DNA of 54,541 nucleotides from a virus, in the IMG/VR virus record IMGVR_UViG_3300022602_000128, positions 1 to 54,541 of that record. One strand, written 5' to 3'. Below the pieces are notes generated by a model. That model was given only the letters and a program-made list of their open reading frames with translations. It had not been told where the DNA came from and did not search any database. A program made the translations under genes and the position numbers. The number at the start of each line of letters is the position of its first letter. Position 1 is the stretch's first letter. This document shows, piece by piece, positions 23,262 to 38,600 of the stretch.

Positions 23262-26200
23262 ATGTCTATCACAACACGTCAAACGAATTTATTGGTCAAT
23301 CAGGATTGGACCACGCTCTATCAGACTTTTAAACAGGCCGACTTCCAAAGTTACGATTTTGAGACTTTACGCAAGTCCATGATCGATTATCTGCGAACAT
23401 ACTATCCTGAAGATTTTAATGACTTTACAGAAAGCAGTGAGTATGTCGCACTGATAGATTTAATTGCTTTCTTGGGGCAAAGTCTGTCATTTAGAACAGA
23501 TATGAATGCTCGTGAAAACTTTTTTGATACTGCCGAACGCCGTGACAGTATCTTAAAACTTGCACGATTGATCAGTTATAGTCCTAGTAGAAATATTGGT
23601 GCCAGCGGATACATGAAGATTGACAGTGTCAGCACCACCGAGAATTTAACAGACAGTAATGGGCTAAACCTAAGCAATTTGCTTATTTCTTGGAACGATT
23701 CATCAAATCAAGATTGGCAAGAACAATTCACAACAATCTTAAATGCGGCATTTGTAACCACTCAATCAGTGGGCAAGCCCGGCAATTCTAACGTGGTCAA
23801 TGGTATTAGTACCAACGAATACTCAATTAATCTAGTGCCCGGAGTGTTGCCTAGATATAGTTTCACTGCTCAAATTGAGGGTAACTCAATGGACTTTGAA
23901 GCAGTGAGTGCAACCACTGTTGGTGAAAGTTATATATACGAACCTGCCCCAACTCCATCGGGGTTATTTAATATTCTGCAACTAAATGATAATTTGGGCA
24001 ATGGCAGTATCAATACTGGATTCTTTGTTTACTTAAAGCAGGGCGATCTAGCATCACAAGATTTTAATCTACAACAAAGTCTACCCAATAGAGTTGTTAG
24101 CGTTTCAGTTGATAATATCAACAATAATGATGTTTGGTTATACCAATTGGATTCCAACGGTAACCCCACTATTCCTTGGACCGCAGTTCCGGCAGTTGCG
24201 GGCATCAACGTAATTTATAATCAAAGTTCTGATAGAAACCTATTCCAAGTTAACTCAAGCACCAACGATCAAATTAATTTGGTGTTTGGTGATGGCGCAT
24301 TTGCCAATATTCCCCAGGGCGTGTTTAGATTATACTATAGAACCAGCAACGGACTACAATATAAGATTACTCCTGATGAGTTACAAAGTATTTCTATACC
24401 CATTAATTACGTGAGTCGTAATAATACCGTAGAAACATTGACCATCACTGCAAGTTTGTACTATACAATATCAAATAGTCAAACAAGAGAATTGATTGAT
24501 GATATCCGCACCAAAGCACCTGCGGCCTACTATACACAAAATCGTATGATCACCGGGGAAGATTATAATCTATTCCCCTATACCAATTTCAGTAGTATTC
24601 TAAAAGTCAAGGCAGTCAATAGAACCAGTAGCGGTATTAGCCGTTACTTGGATGTATTGGATGTTACCGGAAAGTATTCTAGCACAAATATATTCTGCGA
24701 TGACGGGTGGTTGTATCAACAAGCGCCTACCTCAAGTACCACTTTTAGTTTCACTACAGCAACTGATTTATACAACGTAATTTACAACACAGTGGTTCCG
24801 TTATTGCAGGGTAATGATATATTGCATTTTTATTATGCAAATTTCCCTCGCTATACTCCCACCAACACACAATGGTATTTGCAAAGTGCTTCTAGCAATA
24901 GTAGCACAGGATACTTTACCAACAGTTCCAATACAATCTACCAAATTGGTTTGGGGGTAAGTAGCAATCTACAATACATAACAACAGGATCGTTGTTGAG
25001 ATTTAATGCTGGTGCCGGCAAGTATTTTGACGCACAAAACAACATCCAAACAGGAACTCCACAATATCCGAGTCAAAACTTGTATCTGTGGGCCAGCGTG
25101 GTAAGTGCCAACGCCGGACAACCTGTGCAGTTAAGTCAAAACTTGCCCAGCGGCGCTTTACTAGACACAATTATTCCGGTGTTTAAAAACGATCTACCAG
25201 GATCAACATTTACATCAGTGATGGTAAATCTGTTACAGAGTTATCAAAACATTGGGTTGAGTTATAATGTTCAAACACAATCTTGGCAGATTATACAACA
25301 AAAAGATTTGAATCTTGGAGCATTTAGTCTTGCCAACCAAGGTGACACCAGCGGAGAAAGCCTGGACAGTAGTTGGTTATTGGCATTTACTTATAACGGT
25401 ATCAACTACAATATAGCATACCGAGGACTACAATATGTATTCCAAAGTAACGGCGAAACACGTTTTTACTTTGATCCCGAAGTCAAAGTATATGACAGTA
25501 AGACTGGATTAACAATCACAGATCAAATTGTAGTGTTAAAAACCAACAGCCAACCAGATAGTGCTAGTCCGATCGGTGAAGACAAGACTTGGTACATCTA
25601 TGACAATGTTGTAACTGCCGATGGCTTTGTTGATAATACACAAGTCCTAGTGACTTTCCCGGACTCTAATAATGATGGAATCCCCAACGATCCTGATTTG
25701 TTTACAACTATTGTTAATCCATCAGTAAATCCTGATATGAAGTACGTGTTCTTTGAACAAGTGGCTGATGTGAACACAGACACCGGTGACTTCTTAACAA
25801 CTGCACCCATAGATAACACCACAGTGGTTTCTATATACCCAACCAAGGCGCAGATTCTAGCGAATCAAAACCTATATGTCAACGGGCAAATATTTTATGC
25901 AACCGCTGAAAATAATTTTTACGTATTGAGCATTTCTTCTACAAATGTAAGAACTTTAACATTGTCAACAAATTATGTTGCCGAGATTGGTAGACAGAAT
26001 TTGTACTTCCAATACAGACATGCAAGTCCCAATGATAGAAGAATTGATCCGAGTCCAAACAATATTATGGACTTATACATTCTAACACAACAGTACTCAA
26101 CTGATTATATTGCGTGGATACAGGATACAACAGGATCTGTTTCCGAGCCAACTCCGCCAACTAACGATCAGTTACAAAGCGAATACGGTTCCGGTAGCAA

Positions 26201-26651
26201 TGGCCTGCAAAACTTCAAAGCATTAAGCGACACTATCGTTTATAATCCTGGTGTGTACAAACCCCTGTTTGGCGCAAAAGCAGATCCAAGTCTGCAGGCA
26301 GTATTTAAAATTGTACCAAACCCCAGTGTAAACGTAAGCAACAATGATATCATTAGCCAAACTCTAGCAGCCATCAACACCTATTTTGATACTGCTAACT
26401 GGGACTTTGGTGATACCTTTTATTTTAGTGAACTAAGCACGTATCTTCACAATCAATTGGCGCCAAATGTGGCAGGTATTATTATAGTACCAAGTAGTAC
26501 CGATATCGCTTTTGGTGGATTATTGCAAATTAATTCAAATCCAAATGAAATCATAATCAGTGCAGCCACTGCGGATAATATCCAAATTATATCGGCAATC
26601 ACTGCGGCACAAATTAATCAGACATTAGCAGGTTTAGGAATAGTAATTTAA
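23262..26651 (+). CDS. 6: Baseplate wedge protein (gp6-like)
   Basis: An 1129-residue wedge protein, against 660 aa in T4. The N-terminus is very typical: LRKSMIDYLRTYYPEDFNDF (about 41-60), then SSEYVALIDLIAFLGQSLSFRTDMNARENFF and RRDSILKLARLISYSP. The gp6 family (baseplate J-like) forms the ring that holds the wedges together and opens on contraction. The C-terminal third has PNPSVNVSNNDIISQTLAAIN and a conserved C-terminal domain ending in QTLAGLGIVI. Extra length lies in the middle (about 450-950), where beta-rich insertions occur. Its stop codon is one base before the gp7 ATG. Confidence 0.92.
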   Translation: MSITTRQTNLLVNQDWTTLYQTFKQADFQSYDFETLRKSMIDYLRTYYPEDFNDFTESSEYVALIDLIAFLGQSLSFRTDMNARENFFDTAERRDSILKLARLISYSPSRNIGASGYMKIDSVSTTENLTDSNGLNLSNLLISWNDSSNQDWQEQFTTILNAAFVTTQSVGKPGNSNVVNGISTNEYSINLVPGVLPRYSFTAQIEGNSMDFEAVSATTVGESYIYEPAPTPSGLFNILQLNDNLGNGSINTGFFVYLKQGDLASQDFNLQQSLPNRVVSVSVDNINNNDVWLYQLDSNGNPTIPWTAVPAVAGINVIYNQSSDRNLFQVNSSTNDQINLVFGDGAFANIPQGVFRLYYRTSNGLQYKITPDELQSISIPINYVSRNNTVETLTITASLYYTISNSQTRELIDDIRTKAPAAYYTQNRMITGEDYNLFPYTNFSSILKVKAVNRTSSGISRYLDVLDVTGKYSSTNIFCDDGWLYQQAPTSSTTFSFTTATDLYNVIYNTVVPLLQGNDILHFYYANFPRYTPTNTQWYLQSASSNSSTGYFTNSSNTIYQIGLGVSSNLQYITTGSLLRFNAGAGKYFDAQNNIQTGTPQYPSQNLYLWASVVSANAGQPVQLSQNLPSGALLDTIIPVFKNDLPGSTFTSVMVNLLQSYQNIGLSYNVQTQSWQIIQQKDLNLGAFSLANQGDTSGESLDSSWLLAFTYNGINYNIAYRGLQYVFQSNGETRFYFDPEVKVYDSKTGLTITDQIVVLKTNSQPDSASPIGEDKTWYIYDNVVTADGFVDNTQVLVTFPDSNNDGIPNDPDLFTTIVNPSVNPDMKYVFFEQVADVNTDTGDFLTTAPIDNTTVVSIYPTKAQILANQNLYVNGQIFYATAENNFYVLSISSTNVRTLTLSTNYVAEIGRQNLYFQYRHASPNDRRIDPSPNNIMDLYILTQQYSTDYIAWIQDTTGSVSEPTPPTNDQLQSEYGSGSNGLQNFKALSDTIVYNPGVYKPLFGAKADPSLQAVFKIVPNPSVNVSNNDIISQTLAAINTYFDTANWDFGDTFYFSELSTYLHNQLAPNVAGIIIVPSSTDIAFGGLLQINSNPNEIIISAATADNIQIISAITAAQINQTLAGLGIVI

Positions 26652-26652
26652 T

Positions 26653-29600
26653 ATGGCACAAATACAAACAGTTAACTTCTTACCCGAAGCATTCAGAACC
26701 CCCACAAACCAAAAGTTCTTAAATGCAACGCTGGACCAACTAGTGACTCAACCCGACTTACGCAACATCAATGCATACGTGGGTCGTAAATTTGCGCCAA
26801 CATTTAAAAGTACTGATAATTATCAACCAGAACCAACTACACTACGTCAAAATTATCAATTAGAACCCAGTGTGGTTGTTAAAAACCCAACTACAAGTAA
26901 CATTGATTTCTTTAGCAGTTACATTGATATCATTAATCAAATTGAGTATGATGGTGGTTTGGTCAACAACCAAAGCAGATTATTCAGTAGTGAAAACTAC
27001 AGTTACGATGGCTTGTTTGATTTTGATAAATTTGTTAACTTCACACAATATTATTGGTTAGAAGACGGTCCGGACACAGTAAACGTATTTGGAGCACAAA
27101 TTCCAACCCAACAAACATTTGTTGTGACCCGTGACCCATCTACTGGCAGTTACTTGTTCTCTACAAACGGTTCTGTAGAAAATCCTATATTGCGTCTAGC
27201 CTATGGTGGTACTTACACTTTTGTTGTAAACCAACCTGGATATCCTTTTTGGATCCAAGTTGATCCGGGCACAAGCGGTTTAAAAACAAACCAGTCTAAC
27301 CTAACTGGTCGTGACGTACTTGGGGTAACCAACAACGGTACAGATGTTGGTACCATTACATTCTCAGTACCACAACCCAACGCACAGGACTATTATGTTC
27401 GTATGACTTTGGCTGGTACTGTAAATTTAAGCACGACTTTGCACTATAACCAAATTCAAGGGCAGTTGTTGAGTTCTGTGATTGCGTCAAGCGAGCACGG
27501 TATTGACGGTGTAACTTCCTACAACCAATTAAATCTTCAATCGTTGATCTTTGTTAATAACGATGTTGATGATGTTTATTGGACAGTTGATGGAGTCACA
27601 GTTCCGGTGGCCAATCGCCGAAATGCATGGAAAATGATTCTAACACCGGTGATTGTTAACAACGTTACTGTTGATTATACAATTAATATGAGTATAACTG
27701 CCCAGGCATTTAATGTCGCGGCACTAGAACGTGTGTTTGTGTTGTCCGGAACAACTAGATCAGAATACACCTACTACTTGAATAATGATTACTTAACATA
27801 TAACATTTATAATTTGATGCCTGATATTACGGCACCATTGACAAGTTTATATTACCAAGACGGTGTTGATTCTGGATATGCAGGTCAAATTGATTTATTG
27901 GTTGTTACTGACAATACATTAAATGTTGATATTGACATCGTTGGGCAAAAGAACTACATAAGCCCCAATGGAGTTACCTTTACCAACGGACTACTAGTAA
28001 CATTTGACAATAGTGCTAATCCCAGCACCTATGCGGGAAATAGTTATTATGTAGAAGGCGTTGGTACTGCTATTCAGTTACTGAATGTAGACACTTTCCA
28101 AACGCCCGAAGCGTATGCAGTGAATGGAATATCTACTCCAGATTATTTCACAATCAATCGTGCAAGTATGGATCTGAATCCGTGGACACGTAGCAATCGT
28201 TGGTTCCATATAGATATCATTAATGCCACAGCCAAATACAATAATACAGTTCCGTTGCTGGATCAAAATTTACGTGCAAAGCGCCCTATAATTGAATTTG
28301 AGGCAAATTTACAATTATACAACTTTGGACGTGTTGCCAAAGCGCCAGTGGACTTATTGGACTTTACCATTACCGATGCTCGAAATTCTGTTGAACTGCA
28401 ACCTGCGGGATATGCAATCAGCGGAACTACTTTGACACAGGGCATGAGAGTAATATTTGCCAACGACTTTGATCCCACAGTTCGAAATCAGATCTTTGTT
28501 GTAAACATTGTTTATATACAATCACAGGGTGGTAACCTTGTTAATTTGGTGCCTGCTGAAGATTATCAGGTATTCGCTAATAACAATTTAATTGTATTAC
28601 AGGGCATTAACAAGGGTATAGAATATTGGTTTGATGGTGCCAATTGGAATCAAGGGCAACAAAAGACAGCGGTAAATCAAACTCCCATGTTTGATATAAT
28701 AGACATTGTCAATGATGGTGATTATAGTATCGGAGATACTTCTTTATACCCATCATCATCATTTACAACTACGAAAAATAACTTGGGAACAGTGGTTGGC
28801 GGAAGTCCAATCTTCACTTACAGCGTTGGTACTGGCGTTGCAGATCCGGTGCTGGGATTCCCTCTAAGTTACAGAACTTTTAATCAGATTGGTGATATTC
28901 AATTCACCAACAACTACGACAGTGACACATTTACCTATGTGTCTAACGAAATCACACAAGCCACAACCACCCAGCATATTAACTCATCGGGTGCACTACA
29001 ACAAAATACCAGCCTAACAACCTATAATGTTAGAAATGCATGGACTACGAATGTTGAAGCATCAAAGCAGTTCCAAATTATCAATGGAATATATGACGGA
29101 AACACCCCATATTTTCAAATTGATATCACTGCAAATGCGTCAGTTAGTGTGCCTTATTTTAAAGTCTACATCAACAGTATACAAACTACTGCATATGAAG
29201 TAATCTCCAATGGAACATTGACCTATGTTAACGTAACTGCTTCTACCCTTGCCGCAGGTGATCAAGTTGATATTTTGATATACAGTGATCAAGTCAGTGC
29301 ATTGGGATATTATGAAGTTCCGGAGAATTTAGATTATAATAGTGCAAATGCAAATTTCTCAGTGATGACACTGGGGCAATTGCGTAACCATTTAACCACA
29401 ATGGTTGGTAATAGCAATCAAGTCGTTGGTCAAGTACCTGGCGATAGCAATCTAAGAGATATTCCAATCAAAGCACAGGGCGGTAGTATTCTGCAACATG
29501 CAAGCCCTGTTATGTATAGCGAGTTATTCCTAGTAGATCCTGACACCAACTTCTTAAAGGGACTTAACTTAGCACGATATGAATATTCTAAATTTAAAAA

Positions 29601-32600
29601 TAAGATTATTGAATTAAGTACCAAGACTCCAAATCTTGACTTAACTAATATACCCGCATTACTGGATACACTGCTAACACAAATCAATGCGGTTAAGAAT
29701 ACTTCCTTTGCTTGGTATTATAGCGATATGGTACCATACGGCAGTAATTATCTAAACACCATAACATATACTGTATTGAATCCTGCGCTGAATGATTTTG
29801 AAATTACAAACATTTTCAGCGATACTACCCTAAGCAATCTTGCTGTACTAGTATATAAAAATAATGTACAATTAGTCAAAGACCAAGACTATACATTTGA
29901 CACAACTCGATCGGGTGTTACTATAACCGCGCCCCTGTCGATTGGTGATATTATTACAATCAATGAATACAGTTCCACTGACGGAAACTATATTCCAGAA
30001 ACTCCCACCAAACTTGGTTTATATCCCAAGTTTACCCCAGGTATATATTTGGATACTACTTACGAAACCCCGATCAATGTGATACAGGGCCATGATGGTA
30101 GCATTACTCCTGCTTGGGGAGATTACCGTGATCAATTATTATTAGAATTTGAAAAGCGCATCTATAACAACATCAAAGTAAGTTATGAATCCAGCGTATT
30201 TGATATCTATGAATATGTTCCTGGTAGATTTAGAACTACAGATTATACCATAACAGAATTTACACAATTGTTAACAACTTCATTCTTGCAGTGGGTTGGT
30301 AATAACAAAGTAGATTATATAACCAATAGTTATTTTGATGTAAGCAATCCGTTTACATGGAACTACAACAACTTTAAAGATTCAATCGATGGCTCTCCAA
30401 TACCTGGTTATTGGCGTGCTATTTACAAATACTTCTACGATACTGATCGTCCTCATACAAATCCTTGGGAGATGCTGGGCTTTAGTCAAGCACCAAGTTG
30501 GTGGAATGAGCGATATGGTGCCGCACCCTATACGGGCGGTAACTTGGTATTGTGGGGCGATTTAGCCAAGGGCTATATTTGGAACGGCAGTGATGAAGCA
30601 GCCTACTACGATACTAGATTTGCTCGACCTGATCTACTGTCAATTATACCGGTAGACAACACTGGCGCACTTTTACCACCAAGTAGTTTTGCAGTAAAGA
30701 GTTATAATTCCACTCAAGCAAGTGCTCCATTTAGGGTTGGTGATCAAGGACCAGTAGAAACTGCATGGAGAAGAAGCAGTGATTATCCTTTTGCACTACA
30801 ACAAACACTGGCATTGAGCGCACCCGGTTTTTACTTTGGTTCTCTAGTGGATGTAAGCAACTACTTTAAGAATACTAGATTAAATCAATATGTCTTTGCA
30901 GACACCCTACAAAGACTTACTCCTTCCGCTATCAATATAAATGGAACACAGGTAAACGGCGAAATAGTTCGAGCATCAGGATACCCGAATTGGATAGCAG
31001 AATATTTGCGTAACCAGGGAATTGATCCCGGCACAAAATTATATGGATACTTGGACAACGTATCAATTCAACTTGCATACAAGATGGCTGGATTTACTGA
31101 TCAATCTTTTGTAGAAGTAATTGCCGAACAAACAAGTCCCACAAGTACAAATAATGGTGTTGTAATTCCAAATGAAAGTTACAATATTCAATTGTATAAA
31201 TCTACACCAACTAATACTATTGTGTATAGTGCAGTTAGTATAGAACGAACCAGTACTGGATATGCAGTTAGTGGATTTGACATAGATCAGCCATATTTTA
31301 CAATTATCCCCAGCATTGCAAATAATAACTCTTATCCAGTTACTGTGCTAAAAGCCACCGGGATAGTATATAACGACTATCAAAATTACAAAGTTACAGT
31401 TCCTTACGGATTTGAATTTTCTAATTTACAACAAGTAGTTGATTTCTTAGTAAGTTATCAACGTTACTTATTGGGATCAGGAGTACAATTCCTTGACATG
31501 GATACTGACTTGGGCGTGCAACGTGACTTTAATCTAAGCATACAAGAATTCTTAACTTGGGCACAGCAGGGTTGGAAGGCAAATAGTGTATTAGTAGTAA
31601 GTCCGATTCTAAACAAACTTACATTAGTTACTGCCAGTGGTGTTACAGACACGATTCTAAACCAACCAAATCAAAGTCGTATACTTGATATTAATATGAA
31701 TTTTATCAAGTACAATCAGTTATCGATCACAAGAACAAACACAGTTAATGGCAACACGTTCACTGTGACTGCCAATAACGGACAAACATTGGGCCTAGTC
31801 AAACTAGACTTAGTTGAGTATGAACATGTGATGATTTTTGACAATGTTGATATTTTCAATGACATTATATATGTACCAGAACTGGGTAACAGACAATATA
31901 GACTCAAGATAGTTGGAAAGAAAACTGGTTCTTGGACCGGGGCATTGAATCCTCCGGGCTTTGTATACAATAGCCCCAGCGTTGACTCATGGCAACCTGG
32001 CACTGATTATGCTATGGGCAGTCTTGTAAAATTTAAGAATGTAAATTATACAGCGTTATCTGATCTAGTAGCATCATCCACTTTCCAAGCCAACAGTTGG
32101 GCACAACTAACAAGTTCCGAGATTAAAACAGGTCTACTGCCCAACTTTAGTTACAACGCAGAAAAATTCAATAGATTTAATGATATTGATGATCCTGAAA
32201 CATTGGGAGACTTTAACTTATACAGCGACAGCACGATCGGATTCCATCCTCGTGACTACATGACTAACTTTGGTATTGACGAAGTTACTCAAGCCAAATT
32301 CTATCAAGGATTTATTCGTCAAAAGGGATCATTAAATGCGATCACTGCATTTACTGCTGCTGGTTTCAACGACATCACCAGTAATATCAGTCTTTACGAA
32401 GAATGGGGTATGCGTGTGGGCGAATACGGCGCATTGTCCAATAATCAATTCGTTGAATTAATTTTAACTGAGGGAACCTTTAACGGAGATCCAGTAACAT
32501 TTACGTTATTGCCCAACAATGGTTCAAGTATTAGTGGCATAATTGGAGTGCAACCAAGTCAATTATATTTGACAACCCCAGCATACCAACCCTCTATATA

Positions 32601-35600
32601 CCTCAACCGAGATGCAAGTAGCAACTATGAGAACGACATTCAGACTGCTGGGTATGTGAATATCAATGATGTCGATACTACTATATTTGATATTGGCAAC
32701 TATGCCCAATTATCGGCAAACTTATCCAGTGCTACAAGTAATTTTGGAATTGGTCAAACCATATGGTGCGCCAAGGACACTAACAGCAACTGGAATGTAT
32801 TCCGCGTAACTGAAACAAATTTATCAGTCACAACAGTAACATACAATATTGATAATATTGGTACAGTGACATTAAATGGTCAACATAAATTTGCCTACGG
32901 TGATATAATTATAATTGATGGTTTTGACGTAAGAGTCAATGGGTTCTACCAAGTCTACTCTATAGTAGATGCGTACAATATCAACATTGTATTCTATGGT
33001 CAAAACTTAGATCAAATTAAGTCGGCAAATAAAATCACAGGACTCGGACCGATTTATCGTTTACAAAGTTCTAGAATTCAACAAAGTACAGATTTAAATA
33101 GCATTACCCCGCCACAGGGGTGGTTGGATAATGATAAATTGTGGATCGACACAGATTACGTGTCCGGTGGTTGGGCAGTATATAACAAATCAACACCTTG
33201 GAGCGGCAATGTAAGTTTCTTCAATCCTAGTATGAAGTTGTCCACTAATAACTATGTGACCAGTGGTGGATTTGGAACTGTTACTGCAATTAATTCCACA
33301 GGAACGTTTGCGGCAGCCGGTATGCCTCTATACAATAACGGACAAGTGGCAGTGTTTGTATCCAACATCGCCAACGGAAATGTTTTGACCCAAGTTAGCA
33401 ATATCACAGCATTATCAAATGGTGTAAGCAAATTTGGTTCTAGTCTAGACACCGCGGGCAATTTATTATACGTGGGCGATCCTGGTAACGGAAGCAGTGA
33501 ATCAGGTCGAGTATTTGTGTACACGTTTGATGGTAATACGTCATTCGCCCAAACCCAAGTACTAATGAGCCCCAGCACCAGCAATGTTGGTGATACTTTT
33601 GGATCTGCAATAAGTGTAAGTTCTGATAAAGTTTGGTTATATGTGGGCGCACCCAATGCGGGCAATGTCTATGTTTATCATGCAAACTCAACAAGTTACT
33701 ATACTTACGCCAATACTATTAGCGTGGGCAGTAGCGCATACGCACAATTTGGTCATTCAATTAAGACTTCAACATACGGCCACCAAACAGTGGTCAGCGC
33801 ACCCTACCAAAGTGTTAATGGTGTAACAGCCGCAGGATCTGTTTATGTATTTGATCGCAGTATTGAATCCTTTGTTGCCACAGGCAATGTTGCGTTCTTT
33901 ACAGAGTATCCAATTAATTCTAACACACTACGAGTATCAGTCAACGGAAATGTAGTGACCACTGGATTTACATCAAATACCAGCGCAATCACTTTTACCA
34001 ATGCACCAGTTGTTGGCACCGTTGTTACCATTGATACAAACAAAATTCAATTGACCGAACAGTTAACAGCGCCTACACCATCAAGTGGAGCCGCATTTGG
34101 TACTACCACATGGCTTGCTGGTAATGATGCCGATGTATATGTAGCAAGCCCTGGATACAGTATTCCTGGATATCACAGTGGTATTGTTTATAGATTTGTA
34201 AATCAAGGCGCAAGTTATGGAACCATTACTGGAACTAATTTTGCACCAAACATCTCTGTGGGAGACAGTATCCGAATTAACGGGTTTAATGTTACCTTTA
34301 CGGGAAATACAGTTGCCAATGTAGCAACCAACATTAATCAAGCAAATATTGCCGGAGTCACTGCAATAGCCCAACCTTATGGAGCACTGACAATCGTCAG
34401 CAACGTTGCAACCCCCTATCAGAAATTGGTATTGGGTCCTGGTCCTGGAACTGCCCTAGCAAATCTTGGATTGAATGTTTATGCAAATGTACAGTCATTT
34501 ATTCATCCCGCAACGGATGATGTAAACCAATTTGGTTCACAAGTTATTTCTAGCCCTGACAGTACCAGTTTGGTTATTAGTGCAAGTGGCGGAAGTACAC
34601 AAAACATCACAACATTTGACAATGCAACAACGATGTTTGATTACGGATCAACCTCGTTTGTTGATAGTATCGAGGGATCTGGTATGGTTTATATATACGG
34701 ACTTGTTAATGGTTCGTTTACAGCCAATACACCTGACCAATACGTACTTGTACAAAGATTGCAAAACAACAGCCTAAGTCCAAACGATCAATTTGGATAC
34801 AGTGTTGCTATGAATAGTAATACAATGCTCGTTGGAGCCCCTGGTGACAGCAATAATCTAACAATAAGCACATTGAGTGGTGCGTATGTTAACTTGCCCA
34901 ATGCAGGAACTTATTACACCTATAATAACTTTAGCGGAAATGTTGGATGGGATATTATATCTCAACAACAACCACAAGTTGATATCAATAGCATCAGTAG
35001 ATTCTATTTGTACGATACAACTACATCAACAATCTTAACTAACTTGGATTATATTGATCCAGCCAAGGGCAAGATTTTAGGTGCTGCCGCAGAAGACTTG
35101 GACTTTATTACGGCTTACGATCCAGCAGTATATAATGCAGTTGGCGGAGTCGATTCAACACCCAACCTAGCAAACAGTTTGGATTTCCACTGGGGTGCAG
35201 ATCAAGTTACAAAAACTTGGTGGAATATTGATGCTGTGCGTTACATAGATTATGAACAAGGTAACTTAACTTATCGCGCCAATAATTGGGGTAGTTTCTT
35301 CCCAGGAAGCCAAGTGCAGGTATGTGAATGGGTAGCAAGCAGTATGCCGCCCAGCGCATACGATGGTCTTGGAACACCGTTGTATCCAAATAATACGGCT
35401 TATGTGGTTGAGAGTAAAATAAATCCAGTAACCAACCTAGTAACCAGTACCTACTACTATTGGGTTTATGGCAAGACCAGTTTGGAAGTTGGATCCACAC
35501 ACCAAAACACAGTAAGTACAATTCAATCAATTATTGAAAATCCCCAAGCACAGGGTATTCCCTATGCCGCAGTATTGCGTGATGATACAATAAGTTTGTA

Positions 35601-38600
35601 CGGGGTGAATAATTTACTATCAGGTAATACCACAGTACTTCACGCTGACTTTGATACTCTAAAGAATACAAATATTATTCACAGCGAATATCAATTGGTA
35701 CAAGAGGGCAACAGTAGCAGTCAAATACCCACACGCATCGTCAACAAGATGATTGATAGTTTAAGTGGTATTGATTCTGTTGGAAACCCTGTACCAGCAA
35801 CAGGCCTTACACCGCAGTCAATGATTGGCTTGGGCGTAAACCCCAACCAAACTCTGTTTGTCAATAGATTAACAGCACTGGAAAACTTTGTGCAGTATGT
35901 AAACGGGGTATTGATTCAATATCCTATTATTGAAGAATTCAATATTACTCCTCTGTATGAATCTGAACCCTTGCCCTTGCCAACAACATATGATTTAGAA
36001 GTTGCCAGTTATGCTGATTTGACTTATGTAAACACATCCGGACTACAAGTGGGATATACTATCCTTGTATTGGCAGACGAGACTGAAAACGGCTTGTGGT
36101 CTACTTATGTATGGAATGGTAGTATTTGGCACGCATCGATCATCCAAAGTTACAATACGCAAATGTATTGGGATAAGGTTGATTGGTACGACTCAACTTA
36201 TGATCCCACAGTGTTGCCCACTTATGTAGTGGCAACAACTACTGCTATAGCCGGACTATCTTTGAATTCCGGAGACACTGTAAAGGTATTGAATAACGGT
36301 AATAACCAATTTGCCATTTATCGATACAATAGTGATGGTACTACTGATCTAGTTGGTATTCAAAACGGAACTCTACAATTCAGTAGTGAATTATACTCGG
36401 GTAATGTTGCGGCAAATGAAATAAGAATCATATTTAAAGCAATACAAAACAATATCTTTGTAGATACTTTATTGGGTAATTTCAATAGTTTATTCTTCTC
36501 ATTGATTAACTATATTTTAACAGAACAACCCGCAGTTGATTGGGTATTCAAAACAAGTTTCATTAGCATATTGCACCAATTGCGTAAATTGGCTCAATAC
36601 CCAAGTTATATTCCGGATAATCAAACATATTATGAAGAATATATCAACGAAGTTAAACCTTATAGAACAAGTATTCGAGAATACAAGATTGACTATACTG
36701 GTACCGATGAGTACTACGGTGATACAACTGACTTTGATATACCAGCCACTTACCTAGCCAATATCAAAGCATACCGTAGTCCAAACGGAACTGGGGTATA
36801 CGATCAATATGCACTAAGCAGTTTACCACAGTACAATCAATGGTACAACAATCATACCTATGGTATCAGTGATGTAGTTGTCACCAATGCGGGTGTTGGT
36901 ACAGTTACTACCCTAACAGTAAGCGGTCCAGTGGTTGTTAACACCGGTGACATTATAACACAATTGTCAACCGGCGCAACTGGCGTTGTCCAAGCATCGG
37001 TGTCAGAAACCAGTATTATTAACTTGGTAGATGTTATAGGGACATTCCAAACTAACGTAAATGCAAATTGCTACATTTATGATGGAGTATCAAATCTACA
37101 AGTCAATGCTGTTAGTGTATCTACATTAACCGAAGCGGGCGGATACTATTTAACACCCACTGTGTCAGTAATTGGTGGTGGCGGAACTGGTGCAAATATT
37201 CAAGCCGTAGTAGATTTTACCACAGGCAAGATAGAATCGTTCCAAGTAATTGAGCCCGGATACGGATACACTAGCACTCCAACTATACAAATTAATGGTA
37301 CCGGTATTGGTGCGGCAGGATATCCAAAATTAAGCAATTATTACTTTGTTGATAGTCTGCCCACTGTTACTATAAATGCCAACGCAAACGTTACAGTATA
37401 TGCTGGTAATATTATTACTCAAGCAAATACCGGAGCCGCTGGTACAGTATATACGTCTAGTACAGGTAATGTAATCACATTAATAGATGTGAGTGGTACA
37501 TTTGCAAGCAATCAATATATCTTTAATGATTACGCAAATTTAAATACCACAGTTACTTCAACTTCATCATACACCCAATTTATCAATCAGAGTTACAATA
37601 CTGTAAGAACCTTTGATACTACATTAAAATTTGATCGTATAACATACTCAAGCAATGTTGTTGCATGGACTCCATCTACTACTATTCTTGCGAACACCAT
37701 CGTAAGTTATAACGGTCAGGCATACGAGGCAAAATCAAATGTTTACAGTAGTGCTATTATTACTTTAAATGGTAACGTAAGTGCGAACATTGGCAATTAC
37801 ATTACTCAAAGTAATTCGACTGCTAATTCCCAGATTATTTCTATTACAAACAACAACGTAATAACAGTATCTAATATTACGGGAACTTACACAAATCGCT
37901 GGGGCAACATTTATGTTAACGGAGTCAACTCCAATACTCAACCGATTATAATTAACAATCTATTTGATTATACAAAATACAATCAATTGAATGCCAATTC
38001 GTTTACGACTGCGGCAGATCGTATCTTTGCATACTATCAGCCCACTGCATCAATGCCCGGAAAAGATTTATCTCAGTTAATGACTGGTATTACCTATCCT
38101 GGTGTAAAAGTAACTGGTGTTGGATTCAATGACAGCACATCTGTTATTACTTCAAACGTAATTTATGCTTGGGCGAATTCAAATTCATTGTTTAGTTCAA
38201 ACGTAAGTCAACTTGATTTTACTACTTTGGGGTACACTATTGGTGAGCCGTTGGTATTAATCGATAGTAACACCAGTTCACAATATAATTTAACAATAGC
38301 AAGTATCACACAATCGCAGATTATTGCTTCGGGAATTACTCAAACAATTCCGTTAGGCGCAAATGTGTCGTTGCAATACTACAATTTTAACGATCCCACA
38401 TATTTGGATACTGCTATTCAAAATACCTACAAAAATACAACTTTTGGATCAAACGTTGGTGATGTGATAATAGACGGTGGTCAGTATTATGACACATATA
38501 GCAGTCATGCTCCGGAAGAATTAGTTCCTGGTGTTACATTTGACAACTTGAATATGTGCGTATACACCAATATGACAATCAATGGGGCGTCTGCTAATAT

